Assembly (NCBI GenBank): GCA_013398295.1
Contig: VZSF01010486.1
Span: 227,272 to 291,271, forward strand
Source of the DNA: Chionis minor
Lineage: Eukaryota > Chordata > Aves > Charadriiformes > Chionididae
DNA length: 64,000 bases
Reading direction: 5' to 3'
The notes under the pieces are model-generated. The model was not told where the DNA came from and made no database searches. It saw nothing but the letters and a program-made list of their open reading frames with translations. The position numbers were made by a program, and so were the translations under genes. Below, piece after piece: positions 50,343 to 62,774 of this stretch (the first letter of the stretch is position 1; the number at the start of each line of letters is the position of its first letter).

Positions 50343-52817
50343 CTGAGTACAATTACCAATAAAACAGTGTCTATTCCGGACAGATAATTGAACCGCTGGC
50401 ACTAGTCCTGTCAATGAGTACAAAAGTTACCACAAAAGGTATCCTGGCAGCTTTTCTTCTGTAGTTGTAACTTGCACAGTGCATCCTGTTTTTCTCCCTC
50501 TGTCTAAATCAGGCAGCTGTACAGCAATTACTGTCAGCATAAATTGAGCAAGCTTGCAAATTGTCTTCAAAGTCATCCAAGAAAGCAACTTTATCCTTCA
50601 AAGTAACTGAAATATTATGTTGATATTATATACAATTATTCAGATAATTTATAAGTTTTCTTTGGGACAAGTTAAGTGCACTTTATGTGTTTTATCTGGA
50701 TGACTCCTAATGCATGGAAATGTGAATTATTCATAAGTTGCCTTTTGGTTATAGGAGTCTCTATATAGCTTTTGTTTGCTAATGCATTTGATAGGCTATT
50801 TTGTGCACTAACTCATTATATAGATAATGCTGGCAATAAAATAAATGCTAAATTATACATTCTGTAGTTCTGCATTAAGAGCTAGTACAGTGTGCTTCAT
50901 CAATTTTCCTCTGTTCTACTTCACAAATCTAAAGATAATTGATAATGTGAAACTATCGTCTAACTCATCAAAAATACACTGCCACTGAACTATTACTGTA
51001 TATGTAGAACTGTTGTTGTTGACCAATTTGTTAAAGCAATGAGAACCTAAATATCTAACCTGGAAGCTTCCCTATAATACCCAGAGTCCATTTGGGGCTT
51101 CTTAAATTTGTTATATGAATAAATAGAAATTATAGTCGTCATCAAAACAAAATAACTGATAATCTTCAGTGCTTGTGTGTGAATGTTGACCTCTAGCTAA
51201 ACTGATGACCTACCTCCCCCTTTCCACAAAGAAAAATAAAAAGAAAAGAAAAAAAGAGGGGAGAGAAACCTTCTTAATTTTTTACCCCCAAGCCCACAAG
51301 ATCTAAAGGACTACAAATATTTGTGGCTTCTGTTTCTTATGGACGAAAACAGCATCCATGAAAGTCTTCCATTGCAAAATAGTGCATCTTTCCGGGGAAC
51401 CTACTTAATTTGGTCAATATGGACCAGAGCTCCATTTTATTAGTGTCTTTTATGAACACAAAAGGTGGTTCCTGCTGGGAAGAGCCTGCCCCTTGTTTTC
51501 CTGACATGTTGTTCACAGTATGAAAGAGCCAAGATGATTTAGGGAGGACTCTGCAAACACAAAGAGCCCTACATGATGTGAAGGTGGCACAATAACTGGC
51601 TCCAGCTATATCCTGCCACATCTTCTGAGGGAGGAGCTCCCTTACGCCTTTCCCCAGTCAAGCATATCTATGATAGAAATTAACAAGCATTTTTAATACA
51701 ATATAGAGTTTCAAGTGCTTATCATCAATTAGTGACTGAGTTAACAGTATTCACTCATGCTCTAGGGTGCTTTGCGCTGTTGGATCTCCTCAGAGACATC
51801 AGTACCATGGCTGTTAGGCAAGGCTAAGCCCTTTGCTTTGGGTTGTTCATGCTGTCCTTGGAAACAATTGCTGGCAGGTTAACATTGCTCATGGTCATTT
51901 TTCATGACGAAGGTCTTCTTAATAGACTTCTGCAGTCTCTCGAAGACTTTATTAAGATTTATATCTCCTCTCTACTGGCTATCTTGATGTGGGATTGCTT
52001 TCCAGCTCAGTTTGTGCAGCTAGATTGGGTGTATCTTTCCCCTCAGAGGTGAGCATTCAGAAGAACTGTTAAACGACTTAAACCCTACTGCAGTCTCCCT
52101 ATACACTTGGCAATGCTAACTCTGCCCCAGGTATATAAAGTGGATTCTTGTGGATTTGAACACTTTGGGACTACAGCATCATTCATCTTAGTGAAAGTTC
52201 CTGTTATCAAAATTTGGCTGCTGTGGCAGATATGTATCCCTGAGCTACAATGAGGAAATTTTTCACTGGAAATGGGTATTTCAGCAGAGATGGCAAAAGC
52301 AACAGTAACCCTAGAAGGCAAGTAGCAGGCACAAAGATATCTGAATTAACAACAGAGGCAGGAGCAGGAACTGTCTTCTGAATTAGCGAGATTACCTTTT
52401 ATGTGGAATTTATAATTATGACTCTAGCCTAATGCCTTGGGCATTTCCATAGCCATTTTATCCTTGGGTCATGCTCTTCTCCACCATATGTAAGATAATT
52501 TTCCGCACAGCTACCTGAGCACCTTATAGTGCTAGCACTGTATTCTACCTTAACACCATTGTTGAGAGGCACTGGATTGGATGCATGTCCTGTTGCATAT
52601 GTAGTCATTGAATCACAGGAGAAAACATTTTCAGTTTTGCACAGGTTGTGTTCAGCTTGAGCCTGGCACCAAATCCATACTCCAAGTTCAGCCTGAGTCC
52701 CACTTAGTGTCTGATTTGCTAGTTCCTGTCAAAAAGGTGTTCATCTATTAGGTTTGTATCTTGCCTCCGGCAATGATCAATATCTAATGTTTCAGAAAAG
52801 GGACTAAAGGGAAAATG
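50343..52817. other. AT-rich unique stretch, possible conserved element
   Basis: 50500-50900 is AT-rich but not repetitive, with many short motifs of the kind found in conserved developmental enhancers (ATGCATGGAAATG, TTATTCATAA, several TAATTA-like cores). This is an impression only. A-rich simple sequence occupies 51228-51267. No gene is visible. Confidence 0.45.
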
Positions 52818-53537
52818 GAATCATTGAATCATTGAATCATAGAATGTTAGGGGTTGAAAGGGACCTCTGGAGATCATCTAGTCCAATGTCCCCGCTAGAG
52901 CAGGTTCACCTACAGCAGGTTGCGCAGGATGGCGTCCAGGCGGGTTTGGAATGTCTCCAAAGTCGGAGACTCCACCACCTCTCTGGGCAGCCTGCTCCAG
53001 TGCTGTGCCACCCTCAAAGGAAAGAAGTTCCTCCTCGTGTTCAGATGGAACTTCCTATGTTCAAGTTTATTCTCGTTCTCTCTTGTTCTGTCAGTGGGCA
53101 CCACTGAAAAAAGACTGGTTCTCGTAGTCCCCTCCCTTTAGGTATTTGTAAGCATTGATAAGATCCCCTCTCAGTCTCCTCCAGACTAAAAAGACCCAAA
53201 TCCCTCAGCCTTTCCTCATAACAAAAATGCTCCAGTCCCCTGATCATCTTTGTAGCCTTTTGCTGTCCCCTCTCCAGCAGTTCCCTGTCCTTCTCAAACT
53301 GGGGAGCCCAGAACAGTACTCAAGTTGTGGTCTCACCAGGGCAGAGTAAAGGGGGAGGATGACCTCCCTCGACCTGCTTGCCATACTCCTCTTGATGAAC
53401 CCCAGGAGACCATTGGCCTTCTTGGCCACAAGGGCACATTGCTGGCTCATGGGCATCCTGTTGCCCACCAGGACTCCCAGGTCCCTCTCTGCAGAGCTGC
53501 TTTCCAGCAGGTCACCCCCAACCTGTACTGGTGCAAA
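52818..53537 (-). mobile_element. CR1 LINE, longest copy in the window
   Basis: On the minus strand, reading from 53537 down, the RT C-terminal half is visible in broken frames: [40 protein letters not shown] and [19 protein letters not shown]; after a frameshift [20 protein letters not shown]; then after further shifts HWSRLPREVVESPTLETFQT. The 3' UTR ends in ATTCAATG-type repeats at 52818-52850. Frameshifts and stops show it is dead. Its 3' UTR differs from the copies at 4.0 and 59.3 kb, so it belongs to another CR1 subfamily. The 5' end is truncated near 53537. Confidence 0.94.
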
Positions 53538-53849
53538 TAACCACAAAGCATAACACACTAAACCAGTTGTACAACACTGTTTATTCATTCTCAATGCCCT
53601 GTAAGCATTTTTGTGAATTCTCCAAGCTGAGACTAAGACTAAGGCCAGACTAAGCTGAGTCTGGCCGCAGGTTGCATAAATAAAAAATAATTACTGTTAA
53701 TGAATACTTTTAGCATCTGGATTCAAACTAGCCTGTCCTTACTCAGAGCTGCTTTTCCTTAGTTTTTGAAAAAAGAAGCACTCTGAAATACAAATAAAAA
53801 CCAAAGAGGATTTGCAGTGCACATTTTTCCAAGTTCATACAGACCACCA

Positions 53850-53903
53850 GACCACCATCTTAAAGGTCCCTTCCAACCTAGGTGATGCTATTCAATGATT
53901 CAT
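53850..53903 (+). mobile_element. CR1 3'-terminal fragment, converging with its neighbour
   Basis: CATCTTAAAGGTCCCTTCCA followed by ACCTAGGTGATGCTATTCAA and TGATTCATT is a CR1 3' end in sense orientation. It lies 0.3 kb from the antisense CR1 at 52.8-53.5 kb, and both have ATTCAATG-type tails. Only about 50 bp remain. Confidence 0.72.
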
Positions 53904-55550
53904 TAACAGCATTATACCATTCTTAAGGATCCATGGTTATCCTCACCTGTGAATTAAACTTTTAAGTAGTTGATAAACAGTGCATGTTAATGTTTCATGA
54001 GTTAGATTAAGTTATTGCCTGAAAACAATCTTGTATTGATTTTTTGAAATTTACTAATGGTTTCTCTGTGATGTACTGAAAATGTTCTCCTTCCTTGCTG
54101 CTTTCTCTTTCCTTTTATTATGGATTTTTATTGCTTCAGACAACTTAGTTAATAGTCATTTGAGCATATTTGTTCAGGGAATCTATACTTACCATAAAAA
54201 ATTGAAAGAGATAATTTCTACTTTTGAAAAAGTTATAAAAATGGTTTCTTTTGTTTTTCTAGAGATTGTTTCATTTTTATCTTAGAATTTCAGAGCTTTT
54301 CTGAACTTCCAGGTGAGCCATTGGTTAAAAGTCATCACAGTGTAGTTATTAAACTCTCTTGAATTAAGAGTGTGGATGGATGAACAACTTTGGAGGGGAT
54401 CCAAATCTTCATAAACTTTGTGAATTAGGATATAAGCACTTATTAAAATGTATCATTATTCAATTAATCCTTAATATAATGGGAGCCTTGTTTCTATATT
54501 TCTTAATCTTTAGGCTTATTAGTCTACAAAATATTTCCAAGTGCAGTAGAGTATACTAATAAGGATTACTGTTTAAACTCTAGTTCAGGAACCTGTTTCT
54601 CCATTGCCTTGTGACTTGAGTGGTCTTTTCACACTATGGAAGATTTAGGATGAAATAATCCTAAATTAGAATTACTTATTCACATCACTTGCAGTCTCAT
54701 GTTACCCCGTACTTTTTTCATGGAGGTGTAGTTGTATGGCCAGAGCTACAGACTCATACGTTGCAGAGTTTCCTGAGGTTGAGAAGAGTGTGGAGATAAT
54801 GTGGTTGAGGACCAGAGGTGTGTAGAATATAACCACAGTGTCAGTCCTAATGAAGATTTAGCATGTGTTGCTAATGGATAGAGGTCAGCATGGTGTCTCA
54901 TTGGGAAGCTTTGCCATTCTATTCCCTTTTGGTCCCTCTAGAACATGTTAAAGCTCAGAACGTAACAACAGAAGAGGAGCAGAGAGCACTAGGACTGTTA
55001 GCATACCCAGACCTGCTGCAAAGGCACAAATTTGGTAGAAAATTTCTTTTACCCAGTTGTACTCTGTCAGCTGCCATCTTCTCATGGAAATGACTCCTGT
55101 AGACTAGTCCTAATCACATAACAGGTCTGGAAAGTAATGGAAAGTAATTTCTGGAAAGTGGAACATGATGAGGAATGGAGTGTTGTGGACACTTTGGAGA
55201 TCTTCTGATTTAGATTTTACTTGGCTTGATTCCTGGTTAAATAGACTTATCCAAAATAAGAGACTTTGTAGAATCACCTGCAACAGCTGATCCAATTCCA
55301 GAAGTAAAATTTTAGGTAGGCCAGCTGTAGAATGACAACAGAAGGACGAGAGAGAGCTGGGCAGCTCTGAAAAGTCAGGACCAGTAAGCAATATATGGTT
55401 AGGAAAGCTATTTCCTAGATATTCCTATAGCTTCAAGAAGTAAAAGAGGACTGCGTACCTATTCTTTGAATCCATCAGCAGAGGCTACTCAGTGTCTCTT
55501 TTGTGTACCACACGCTTATCCACATTGAAACCAATGTGGTTTTGGCGCCT
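53904..55550. other. Unique non-coding stretch
   Basis: AT-rich, with no gene or further repeat recognised. Confidence 0.6.
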
Positions 55551-55608
55551 GGGGGGTTTTGGGTGTTTTGTGGTTGTGGTTTTTTTGGTTTTTTGGGTTT
55601 TTTTTTTC
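55551..55608 (+). repeat. G/T-rich tract
   Basis: About 58 bases are almost only G and T, starting with G6 at 55551 and with G3 runs at 55561 and 55595, ending in T10. It closely resembles the tract at 25337-25407 in composition and orientation. Confidence 0.75.
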
Positions 55609-56977
55609 CATTTGCTGCTTCTTTCTTCTTTGTTTTCCTTGTGGTGAAAACAATTTATGAAGCTGAGTTGTGGATTTCAACTCCCCAATTTATTTTAAAC
55701 ATAACACAGCAGACAGACTTTTCAAAAAGAGGAAAGGTAATCTCCTCAGAAGTTCTTTCCTGTCAAGATGTAAATTGCAGAAGCTCACAAATATAGTGTA
55801 TAGGATCATTGTTAAGGAGATTAGGCCAATTTGTACAATTGGTTCTAGAATCCCCTAATTTAATAAAAACATGAAGTAAGTGTGGTCATCCTGAGGATAC
55901 AAGAGAATATTAATGAGGCGATCATGAGATTTGATCTCCAAAAATAATTTGATTAGTTTTTATTTTAACAAGGTAATTAGAAAAAATTGTTCACATTTTA
56001 CTGATTTCATTTCCTATAGTCCATATAAGGACATAAAAAATATTAATAAAATGTCTATGTGGAATACTAATTTAGGTATATCTTCTTATGTTCCCTACTT
56101 AAATTTTGTGTTCGTCATTATTCTTCATGTATTACAGTACTTTACAGCTGAGATTTCTGAGATATACACTTCCCACTGACATTAATGGGAATGGTACGTC
56201 AAAATCCACTAGGTGGCTTTGAAAATTTCACATATATTTTCAGTGTACTGTGGAAATACTGCTGAATTTATCCCTACACCGCCCCTCAGAGACAGGTAAA
56301 TATTCTTTAAATATATTTTATTGAAGTTGAGCTGTGCAGAACAGAAACGTGAGAGACATAATGAGCCTAATCCTGTTGACTTAATCTGGCATTGGAGGCA
56401 TAATCATGAGCCAAACCCATTAAGCATTCATCAGCCAAACTAGCCTGATATTGTATTTGCCTAATAGTGTTTAAAAAGATGAGTTAGAAAAAAATCTGTG
56501 GCACTCTCATTTCTTTTTTAGGCATGTGAGGGTATGGAGTCCATTTTCATTTATTTTGAAGTGAAACCCAAAATATGTATTTATAATTGGCACTGTAATG
56601 CCTCGTGGGAGACATAGCTCCTGAGCTGCATATTCCCTTTTTCTCCTTGGCAGAACTACATGATGCGGTATTGGTTCAAGAGCATCTCTGCTCATGTCCA
56701 TCGCAAATATATCAACTGGTTACTGTGGGTAGTCCGATCACCCATAGGTGAAGTGGCCAACCCTCCATTAGCCAAACCGGCATTTGCTGCAAAAAGGAGA
56801 AGCCTGTCAAGAACATTTTCATTGTGTTGAAAATCCTTTCTCATCAAAACGATGTTGACCAGCTGATTATTTATGTAACAGACTCCTCTAGCTAGGCCAA
56901 ATGCAGAATTTTTCCTCCATTGCCTTTGTGTTCTGTACAATTTCTTTGTACTTTATAACTGGTCTTCTGCCTCTGTT
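55609..56977. other. Non-coding stretch with degenerate old-repeat motifs
   Basis: At 56164-56232, CACTTCCCACTGACATTAAT, then TCCACTAGGTGGCTTTGAAAA, matches the order of an old repeat (TTGACTTCAATGGG, then ACTAGGTGCTTTTGAAAATC) that I recall from reptile and bird genomes. A weaker piece lies at 56362-56395. No gene is visible. Confidence 0.45.
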
Positions 56978-57575
56978 CACCACTTGTGAGGCCTCATCTG
57001 GACTACTGTGTCCAGTTTGGGGATCCCCAGTAAAAGGAAGACATGGATAAACTGGAGTGCCACCAAGACGATCAAGGGCTGGGGAAGGGGCTGTGTGAGG
57101 AAAGACTGAGGGAGATGGCTTTGACCAGCCTGGAGAGGAGCCAGACTTGCACAAGTGAAAGGATGACGGCCCAGGGACACAGGTTACAGCAGCAGAAATT
57201 GATGAATTGCTGTAGAATTTCATTTAAATCATTGTGCAGTATGTCTTCACCTGAGAAATAATAACACTGCAAGAAGGCCTCAATTAAAAGTGTTGGAAAA
57301 AAGTGTTACGAAGCATGGACTTGTGATTAGGACAAGAAATTACAGGCTTCAGTGATTTGTGATTGACATCAGGTATTAGGAAATAATGTTACCATTAAGC
57401 AAAGGGGGGATAGGGTCACCTTTCAGTACTGTGGGATACCTGTTACTAGAGGTTTTTCAAGACATCCTGGATAAACATCTTTTAGGATTGGCATAGAGGG
57501 AGTTTACTTAAGTTTTTGGGAGGACAGTTAGACAAAACAGCCTCACCCAGGATCTTCCACACTTGTTTTCTATAT
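56978..57575 (+). mobile_element. Decayed CR1 LINE 3' region
   Basis: CCTCATCTGGACTACTGTGT followed by CAGTTTGGGGATCCCCAGTA codes for the CR1 segment around LEYC.QFG.P. Next come GACATGGATAAACTGGAGTG, AAGACTGAGGGAGATGG and, after a decayed or interrupted middle part, GGTATTAGGAAATAATGTTA, GGTTTTTCAAGACATCCTGG and ATAAACATCTTTTAGG, in the normal CR1 order. There is no clean ATTCTATG tail. The middle (about 57190-57360) is poorly matched and may contain a deletion and an unrelated insertion. It is older than the copies at 4.0 and 59.3 kb. Confidence 0.8.
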
Positions 57576-57627
57576 TTTTTTGATAAAGCATAGGGCAAAA
57601 CTTGGGGTTGGTGCCTTGGCTCAGCTG

Positions 57628-57782
57628 CAGTCTCCTGGTGTGACCTTGGGTACATCAGTTAATTTGAGCTGTGTTTCAACTCTCCATCTCCAAAATGGAG
57701 ATTATTATTGGTGTTTAGCAAGAGAGGTGCAGTGAAGGTATAATCCATTAATGCTTTTAAAGCGCTGGCATATCACATTAAT
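57628..57782 (+). repeat. MIR-like SINE, sense
   Basis: TCTCCTGGTGTGACCTTGGG, then CAACTCTCCATCTCCAAAAT, then GGAGATTATTATTGGTG and TTAATGCTTTTAAAGCGCTGG follow the MIR consensus in order (CTGTGTGACCTTGGGCAAG, CATCTGTAAAATGGGGATAA, GTAAAGCGCTTAG). One of the better-kept MIR copies here. Confidence 0.72.
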
Positions 57783-57861
57783 GATAAAGATAAAGAAATG
57801 TCCTGGCCCTGCAGAATTTATAATCTAAAAAGGTCAGACAAAGAATGTGAGAGGAAACATC

Positions 57862-57955
57862 AATATCCTTGCCTTACAGATGAACAACAGAGCCGCAAGG
57901 AGAAGTGATTTGTCAAATGTGGTAAAGCAGGACTGAGACAAAACACCCAGATTTG
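57862..57955 (-). repeat. MIR-like SINE, antisense
   Basis: CAATATCCTTGCCTTACAGA, then TGAACAACAGAGCCGCAAGG, then AGAAGTGATTTGTCAAATGT follow the reverse complement of the MIR core. It faces the sense copy 80 bp to the left. The spacer holds CCTGGCCCTGCAGAATTTAT and AATCTAAAAAGG, which also looks like part of an old repeat. Confidence 0.62.
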
Positions 57956-59271
57956 TCCTGTATTCTTTAAAGACAAGACCACGCTTCCTCTCTTAGCATA
58001 AGCAATCACAAATATTGTAAGTGATTTCCTTTCTTTAAGCTCTTCCGTCGGTGTTTCTTCACAGGAGTCATTTTTCCTGCCAGATTCAGTTGGAGTAGTA
58101 CAACCTGCAGCCATGCAATTTGACTTTAAGATGGCAGCAAGGATTTCAAAATTAACAGGACTAACCTGTTGGCGTAGCACATCCTCCCATCTCCTGCCCA
58201 GCCACAACCTTGTTCACGCTGATGTCTTTTTCAAAGGGTGGCTTGCTTTATGCTGTGCAGGCACTGCTATTAATAATCCGTATGTTACTCATTTTTTTAT
58301 GGCTTCCTGCTATTGTCTGGCATCCCTTTGTACTTTTTGACTTCAAGATCTTTGGACCAGAAATTCTGCCGGTCAGTTTGATCCTACACTCAGTTGTGCC
58401 CAGACTAGGTGTCGTCCAAATGGCCATGCGTGCCACATCAGCACTGTTCTTGTATTTACTGATGAAGATGATCTCTGCAGCTTTGCTGGGTTTTGTAGAC
58501 TTTACTGAGGCCTGAGGCAAACCACATTAAATAAGTTATTTATTTTAAAAAATGAATTCATCCAAGAAAACAGATGAAAGGGCTAGACAGCGCTTCACCT
58601 TTGGGTGAGAGCTGTTTCCTCTACACTGAAAGATGACGGCACAGATAACTGGTGACTCATAAGATTATTTTGCTGTTGGAACGGCCTGTCAGAGGCTGAT
58701 GCATGATGCCACGGCAGGACACTGTCTCCTAGCAACTGCCCAGAGTTTCTGTCTTTGCATTTAACCCTTCCAAATTTCCAGACACACCAGGATGCCACCA
58801 GGATGTGTTTGCACAGCAGCTTCTGCTGCAATTTAATCAATACTTCTTTTCCACTGTTCTTTGAACAACACAGGGCAGGCCAGAGGGCTACGGCAAATTG
58901 ACTCGGCTAAATGGGATGGATGGATCAATCTGTGATGCCAATGTGATGGCATGAAACTTCCTCCCCTTCTTTCACCTTTCCATTTCTTTTCCCTGTGCTT
59001 TTTAGAGGTGGGATTGGATCTGCTTTATCATGTGTCCAATAACTGCTATATTTTCACAGAAGTCTACCTTAAAACGTGCTTCTCTGGAAGGCTCTGAGTT
59101 CATGATATCCAAAACGAATATTTTATAATGATCAACTGGTTTGAGTAAGGCAGTGGAAGATCCAGCAGCAATGTGAACTTTAAGACTTTCAATTTGTTAT
59201 AGACTGGTAGGTAGATGATACATCTCCATGATGCAGCAGCTCCTCTCCTGTTCCCCATTCCTGCCACATGT
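57956..59271. other. Unique non-coding stretch
   Basis: Frames on both strands around 58210-58520 are open for about 90-100 codons, because stops are scarce in both at once. No domain is recognised and no splice or promoter context supports a gene. Confidence 0.55.
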
Positions 59272-59634
59272 GATACCTTATCACTCTCTACAATGACCTG
59301 AAAGGAGGTTGTAGAGAGGTGGGGGTTGGTCTCTTCTCCCAGGTAACAGGTGATAGGACAAGAGGAAATGGCCTCGAGTTGCACCAAGGAATGTTTAGAT
59401 TGGGTATTAGGAAAAATTTCTTCACAGAAAGGACTGTCAAGCACTGGAAAAGGCTGCCCAGCGTAGCAGTCAAGTCACTGTCTCTGTAGATATTTAAAAG
59501 ACGTGTAGATGTGGGGCTTAGGGCCATGGTTTAGCGGTAACTTGTCAGTGTTAGATTAATGGCTGGACTCAGTGATCTTAAAGTCTCTTCCAACCATAAC
59601 GATTCTATGATTCTGTGATTCTATGACTCTATGA
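59272..59634 (+). mobile_element. CR1 LINE 3' fragment
   Basis: It begins abruptly with GATACCTTATCACTCTCTAC, coding for the LITLYND motif, and continues through GGAGGTTGTAGAGAGGTGGG, GGAAATGGCCTCGAGTTGCA, AAGCACTGGAAAAGGCTGCC and TCTCTTCCAACCATAACGAT. It ends in imperfect ATTCTATG repeats (GATTCTATGATTCTGTGATT and onward). It is the same subfamily and orientation as the copy at 4.0-4.5 kb, and only the last part of the RT plus the 3' UTR remains. Confidence 0.93.
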
Positions 59635-62600
59635 TACATGTGCAATGTGGCAGCAGGAAAGATCTTTCCATGTGGAGAGGAAAATTGGTAATGAAATTTT
59701 CTGCAAAGTCTTTCACTACACTTTTTTTTTCTTTTAAAAAAAAAAGGATGTAGGTGGATTTTATGGGACTAATCCAATCTCAGCAAGCTAAGTAAAGGAA
59801 ATCATAGTGTCATTGATTTAGAGGTACATAAGAGTTAACAATGTGAGAGAAGGTAATTATCAGTCATGTAATGGTAAAGGGTTGGCTCATGCCCAAGCTG
59901 CAGTGTTTAGTAAACTGACTTTTGCCTCAGATTATGGCAGAAATCATCTTGGGTCTTTGTTCAGCTCTTTTTTTATGTCTGTGCATTTGTATTTAAGAGC
60001 ACTTATCTGAATGAAAAAAAAACTTCATATATATTGCTGTAGATGTAATTCCTGAATGACTTAGGCATTCATTTAAACAGCATTAGGGAAGCTGGTGCAG
60101 TCCAGTTGCTGTTGGAAGTGTGTTGTTCGTACTGGACGTGTATACAAAGTGACGTTATCCCTGTGCCTTATCCCTATCCCTGGCCTTAAGAGTTCACGTG
60201 CTTGGCAGCTGTCCCACCTGGAAGCATAAACAGCATTTAAAGCTCTCATTTGTACCCAAAGCCAGTGGTGCTGAGCAACTGGAATTTGCTGAACACGTGC
60301 AACTTGGAGAATTAATTTGAAATTGGAAAATAAAGACCAAGCGGCGTCCTCACCCCTCACGGTGTTTGTCTGTTTCCTGCTCAAGTTGTGGATGCAGAGA
60401 CAGGGTGCGTGCGCTGCCGGTCTTCGCAGCATAACCTCATGATGGTCCCACAATCAAAGGTCCTTCATTTAGCTCTATGTACCAGCGCTAACAGCCCTAT
60501 TGCAAATCACTTCGTTAGTAGCTGCCATTAATTTATTTTTGTGAATCACCTCATTGCAACAGCACTGTGGCTGAATGGCAGCCCTTCGCTGTGGTGCAAT
60601 CCATGTTCATGAAAGAAAAAAATTTCAGACTCTTCACAGGTTGGTGGAATATTACAAATCTTTCAACATGAATTAGAGCTGAAGCTTGGGGCTTGAATGC
60701 TAATGGTACTGAAAGTTAACAGTGAGGTGATCTGACAAAGTCGCCTAAGGAGGTTTTCATAAACCTTTTTTACAATATCTCTGCTTCTTTGCCAGTGAAA
60801 ATTAACCTCTACTTGCACAAAAATGAAACTTCACATAACTCATTTAGAAATAGCAGGGGGAAGGAGAAAATCAATTCATAATGAACGGTATCATATTAAG
60901 AAAATCTAATTAGAAATGGCTTCTCTTTTATTGCACTGATAATGGTGAGCTTTAAGAATGACATCATTACAAAATCCAATAGCTTATAACTGAGTGATTT
61001 TTTTTAAAATGCTTAAACTACTAGATCAATAAATTCACATACCACATAATTAAATTGTACAGAAATTCTCAATAAACACTAATGTTAGAAAGGTGGTACT
61101 CTATTTTAAAATAAAGTGTATGCTATCTTGTGCTGCACGCACTTCTAAAAGTTGCCCTGATATTTCTGAGGAGTGAGAATTTCTCTTTAAACACCACACT
61201 GAGGACAAAACCCTCTCTACTTAGTCTTACTTATTCATCTTCAGCTGGAGTTGGGTGGAATAGTTTTCTGGGTCTATGCATCAACTTCTCCCTAGAAATG
61301 TTATTCAGATTTGCATGGGCTTTTTTTAAGACTCAGACTTGAAGAAATAGTAGGAAAATTCAAAATTCTTCAATGTAACTTCCAGTATTTTCTTTTCCAA
61401 TAACTCTCAATTTCTTCAGAAAGAAACGAAGCTAAGAACACTTCTACTAACTGGAAACAGGCCCTGATTGTAAAATTTTATCCAGAGTTCCCTCTGTTCC
61501 ACAGTCTCCAAATCAACTTCAGTTTTACAAAAGTAACATACCCTCTAATGATTTTTTATTTGGCTACCGTGCAATTTAATACTTGGGATCATCCTTCAAG
61601 GTTTGGATGCAGCTAAGATATCATAATGTGCTGTGTACCTGTTACATCCAACGGCCCAAAGAGTAAAATTATTTTTTCTAAATGTGTGCAGATAATTCAC
61701 ACTCACATGTTGTGCCCACTGAGGGAGCAGTATATCTAATGTGTAATCTTTTCATAATGAGCCTATTACTCTGGTTTCTAGGTAGAGTTCCACCAGGCAT
61801 ATCTGTGGGCAGTTTTGTTCGTACCCTCATTAAAAAATGTCTTAGTAGGATTAGCTGCTGTTTGGCAATTTGCATGGCTAGATATATTTGTTTATAACAA
61901 GAGCAAGAGATAATTAATACACTTTATACAGAAAGCTTCAGCCATGAAAATAAAGAGGAACAAGATAAAATCAGTTCTGTTTTCTTTTTAACCAGTCAAG
62001 TGTTGTGGGAGTTTCAAAAAATGTAGGAAAAGGATTCAAGGTTACACAACAAAAGAATTTCTCTAGCATGGAACTTGAAGATAAGAAACAATGTGCTGCA
62101 CATAATACTTCTGAGATTTGAATTAAAACTGCCAGGGATATTGGCAGTGGAGATGAGCACTGTAATGCACTGTTCTGCAAAAGGAGTTCATCACTGGTAA
62201 CAGAATTTGAATTATGCTTTACTAGATTTCCTGCATATGTCAAAAATAAGTAATTGCCAATTATCTTGCTCAAAAGAGCTGGTGGGATACAATCATTTCA
62301 CTTAAGCATAAGTGCAGAGCTGCAGAGCGCTGAGGAAAAAGCTCTGCAGAGGGAAAGCTTCGAGAAATAGTTGCTGATAAATCATGATAACTTCAAGTAA
62401 GGCAAAGGCTAATTTTAACTTTGTCCTGGCATGCAGATGTTCAGTAGGACGTAATAATCTGCAGCAGTGCACCAACTAAAGCAATGGGTTAATTCCAACA
62501 ATGCACTTGCTCACTGAGGCAGTACCATTAACTTTATTGTTCAGGAAAGAAATAGCTACAGGAATTGTGGGAGATCAAGGATGAACCTGGGTCTCTTAAG

Positions 62601-62774
62601 CTGACCACCCTGTCCACTGGAGACTGCTTTCTCTGGGTGACCAGGAGAGAACTAATGACAAAGTACAGTTCCTTATGTAATAGGAGCTTTTATTTTTTCT
62701 TTCTTTCTGCAAAGCTTATTGAATCCATACAGGAGCCAGAATATTTAATAGTTAGATCACAGTTCAGAGCCAGA
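59635..62774. other. Unique non-coding stretch
   Basis: A T run and an A run lie next to each other at about 59721-59746. No gene or transposon is recognised; open frames reach 126 codons (60073-60453, -) without a motif. Confidence 0.6.

Noticed and set aside
58210..58520. Overlapping open frames on both strands, one hydrophobic, one basic
   Set aside because: Both are about 90-100 codons and mirror each other's composition. I could not match either to a protein family, and no splice or promoter signals frame them.
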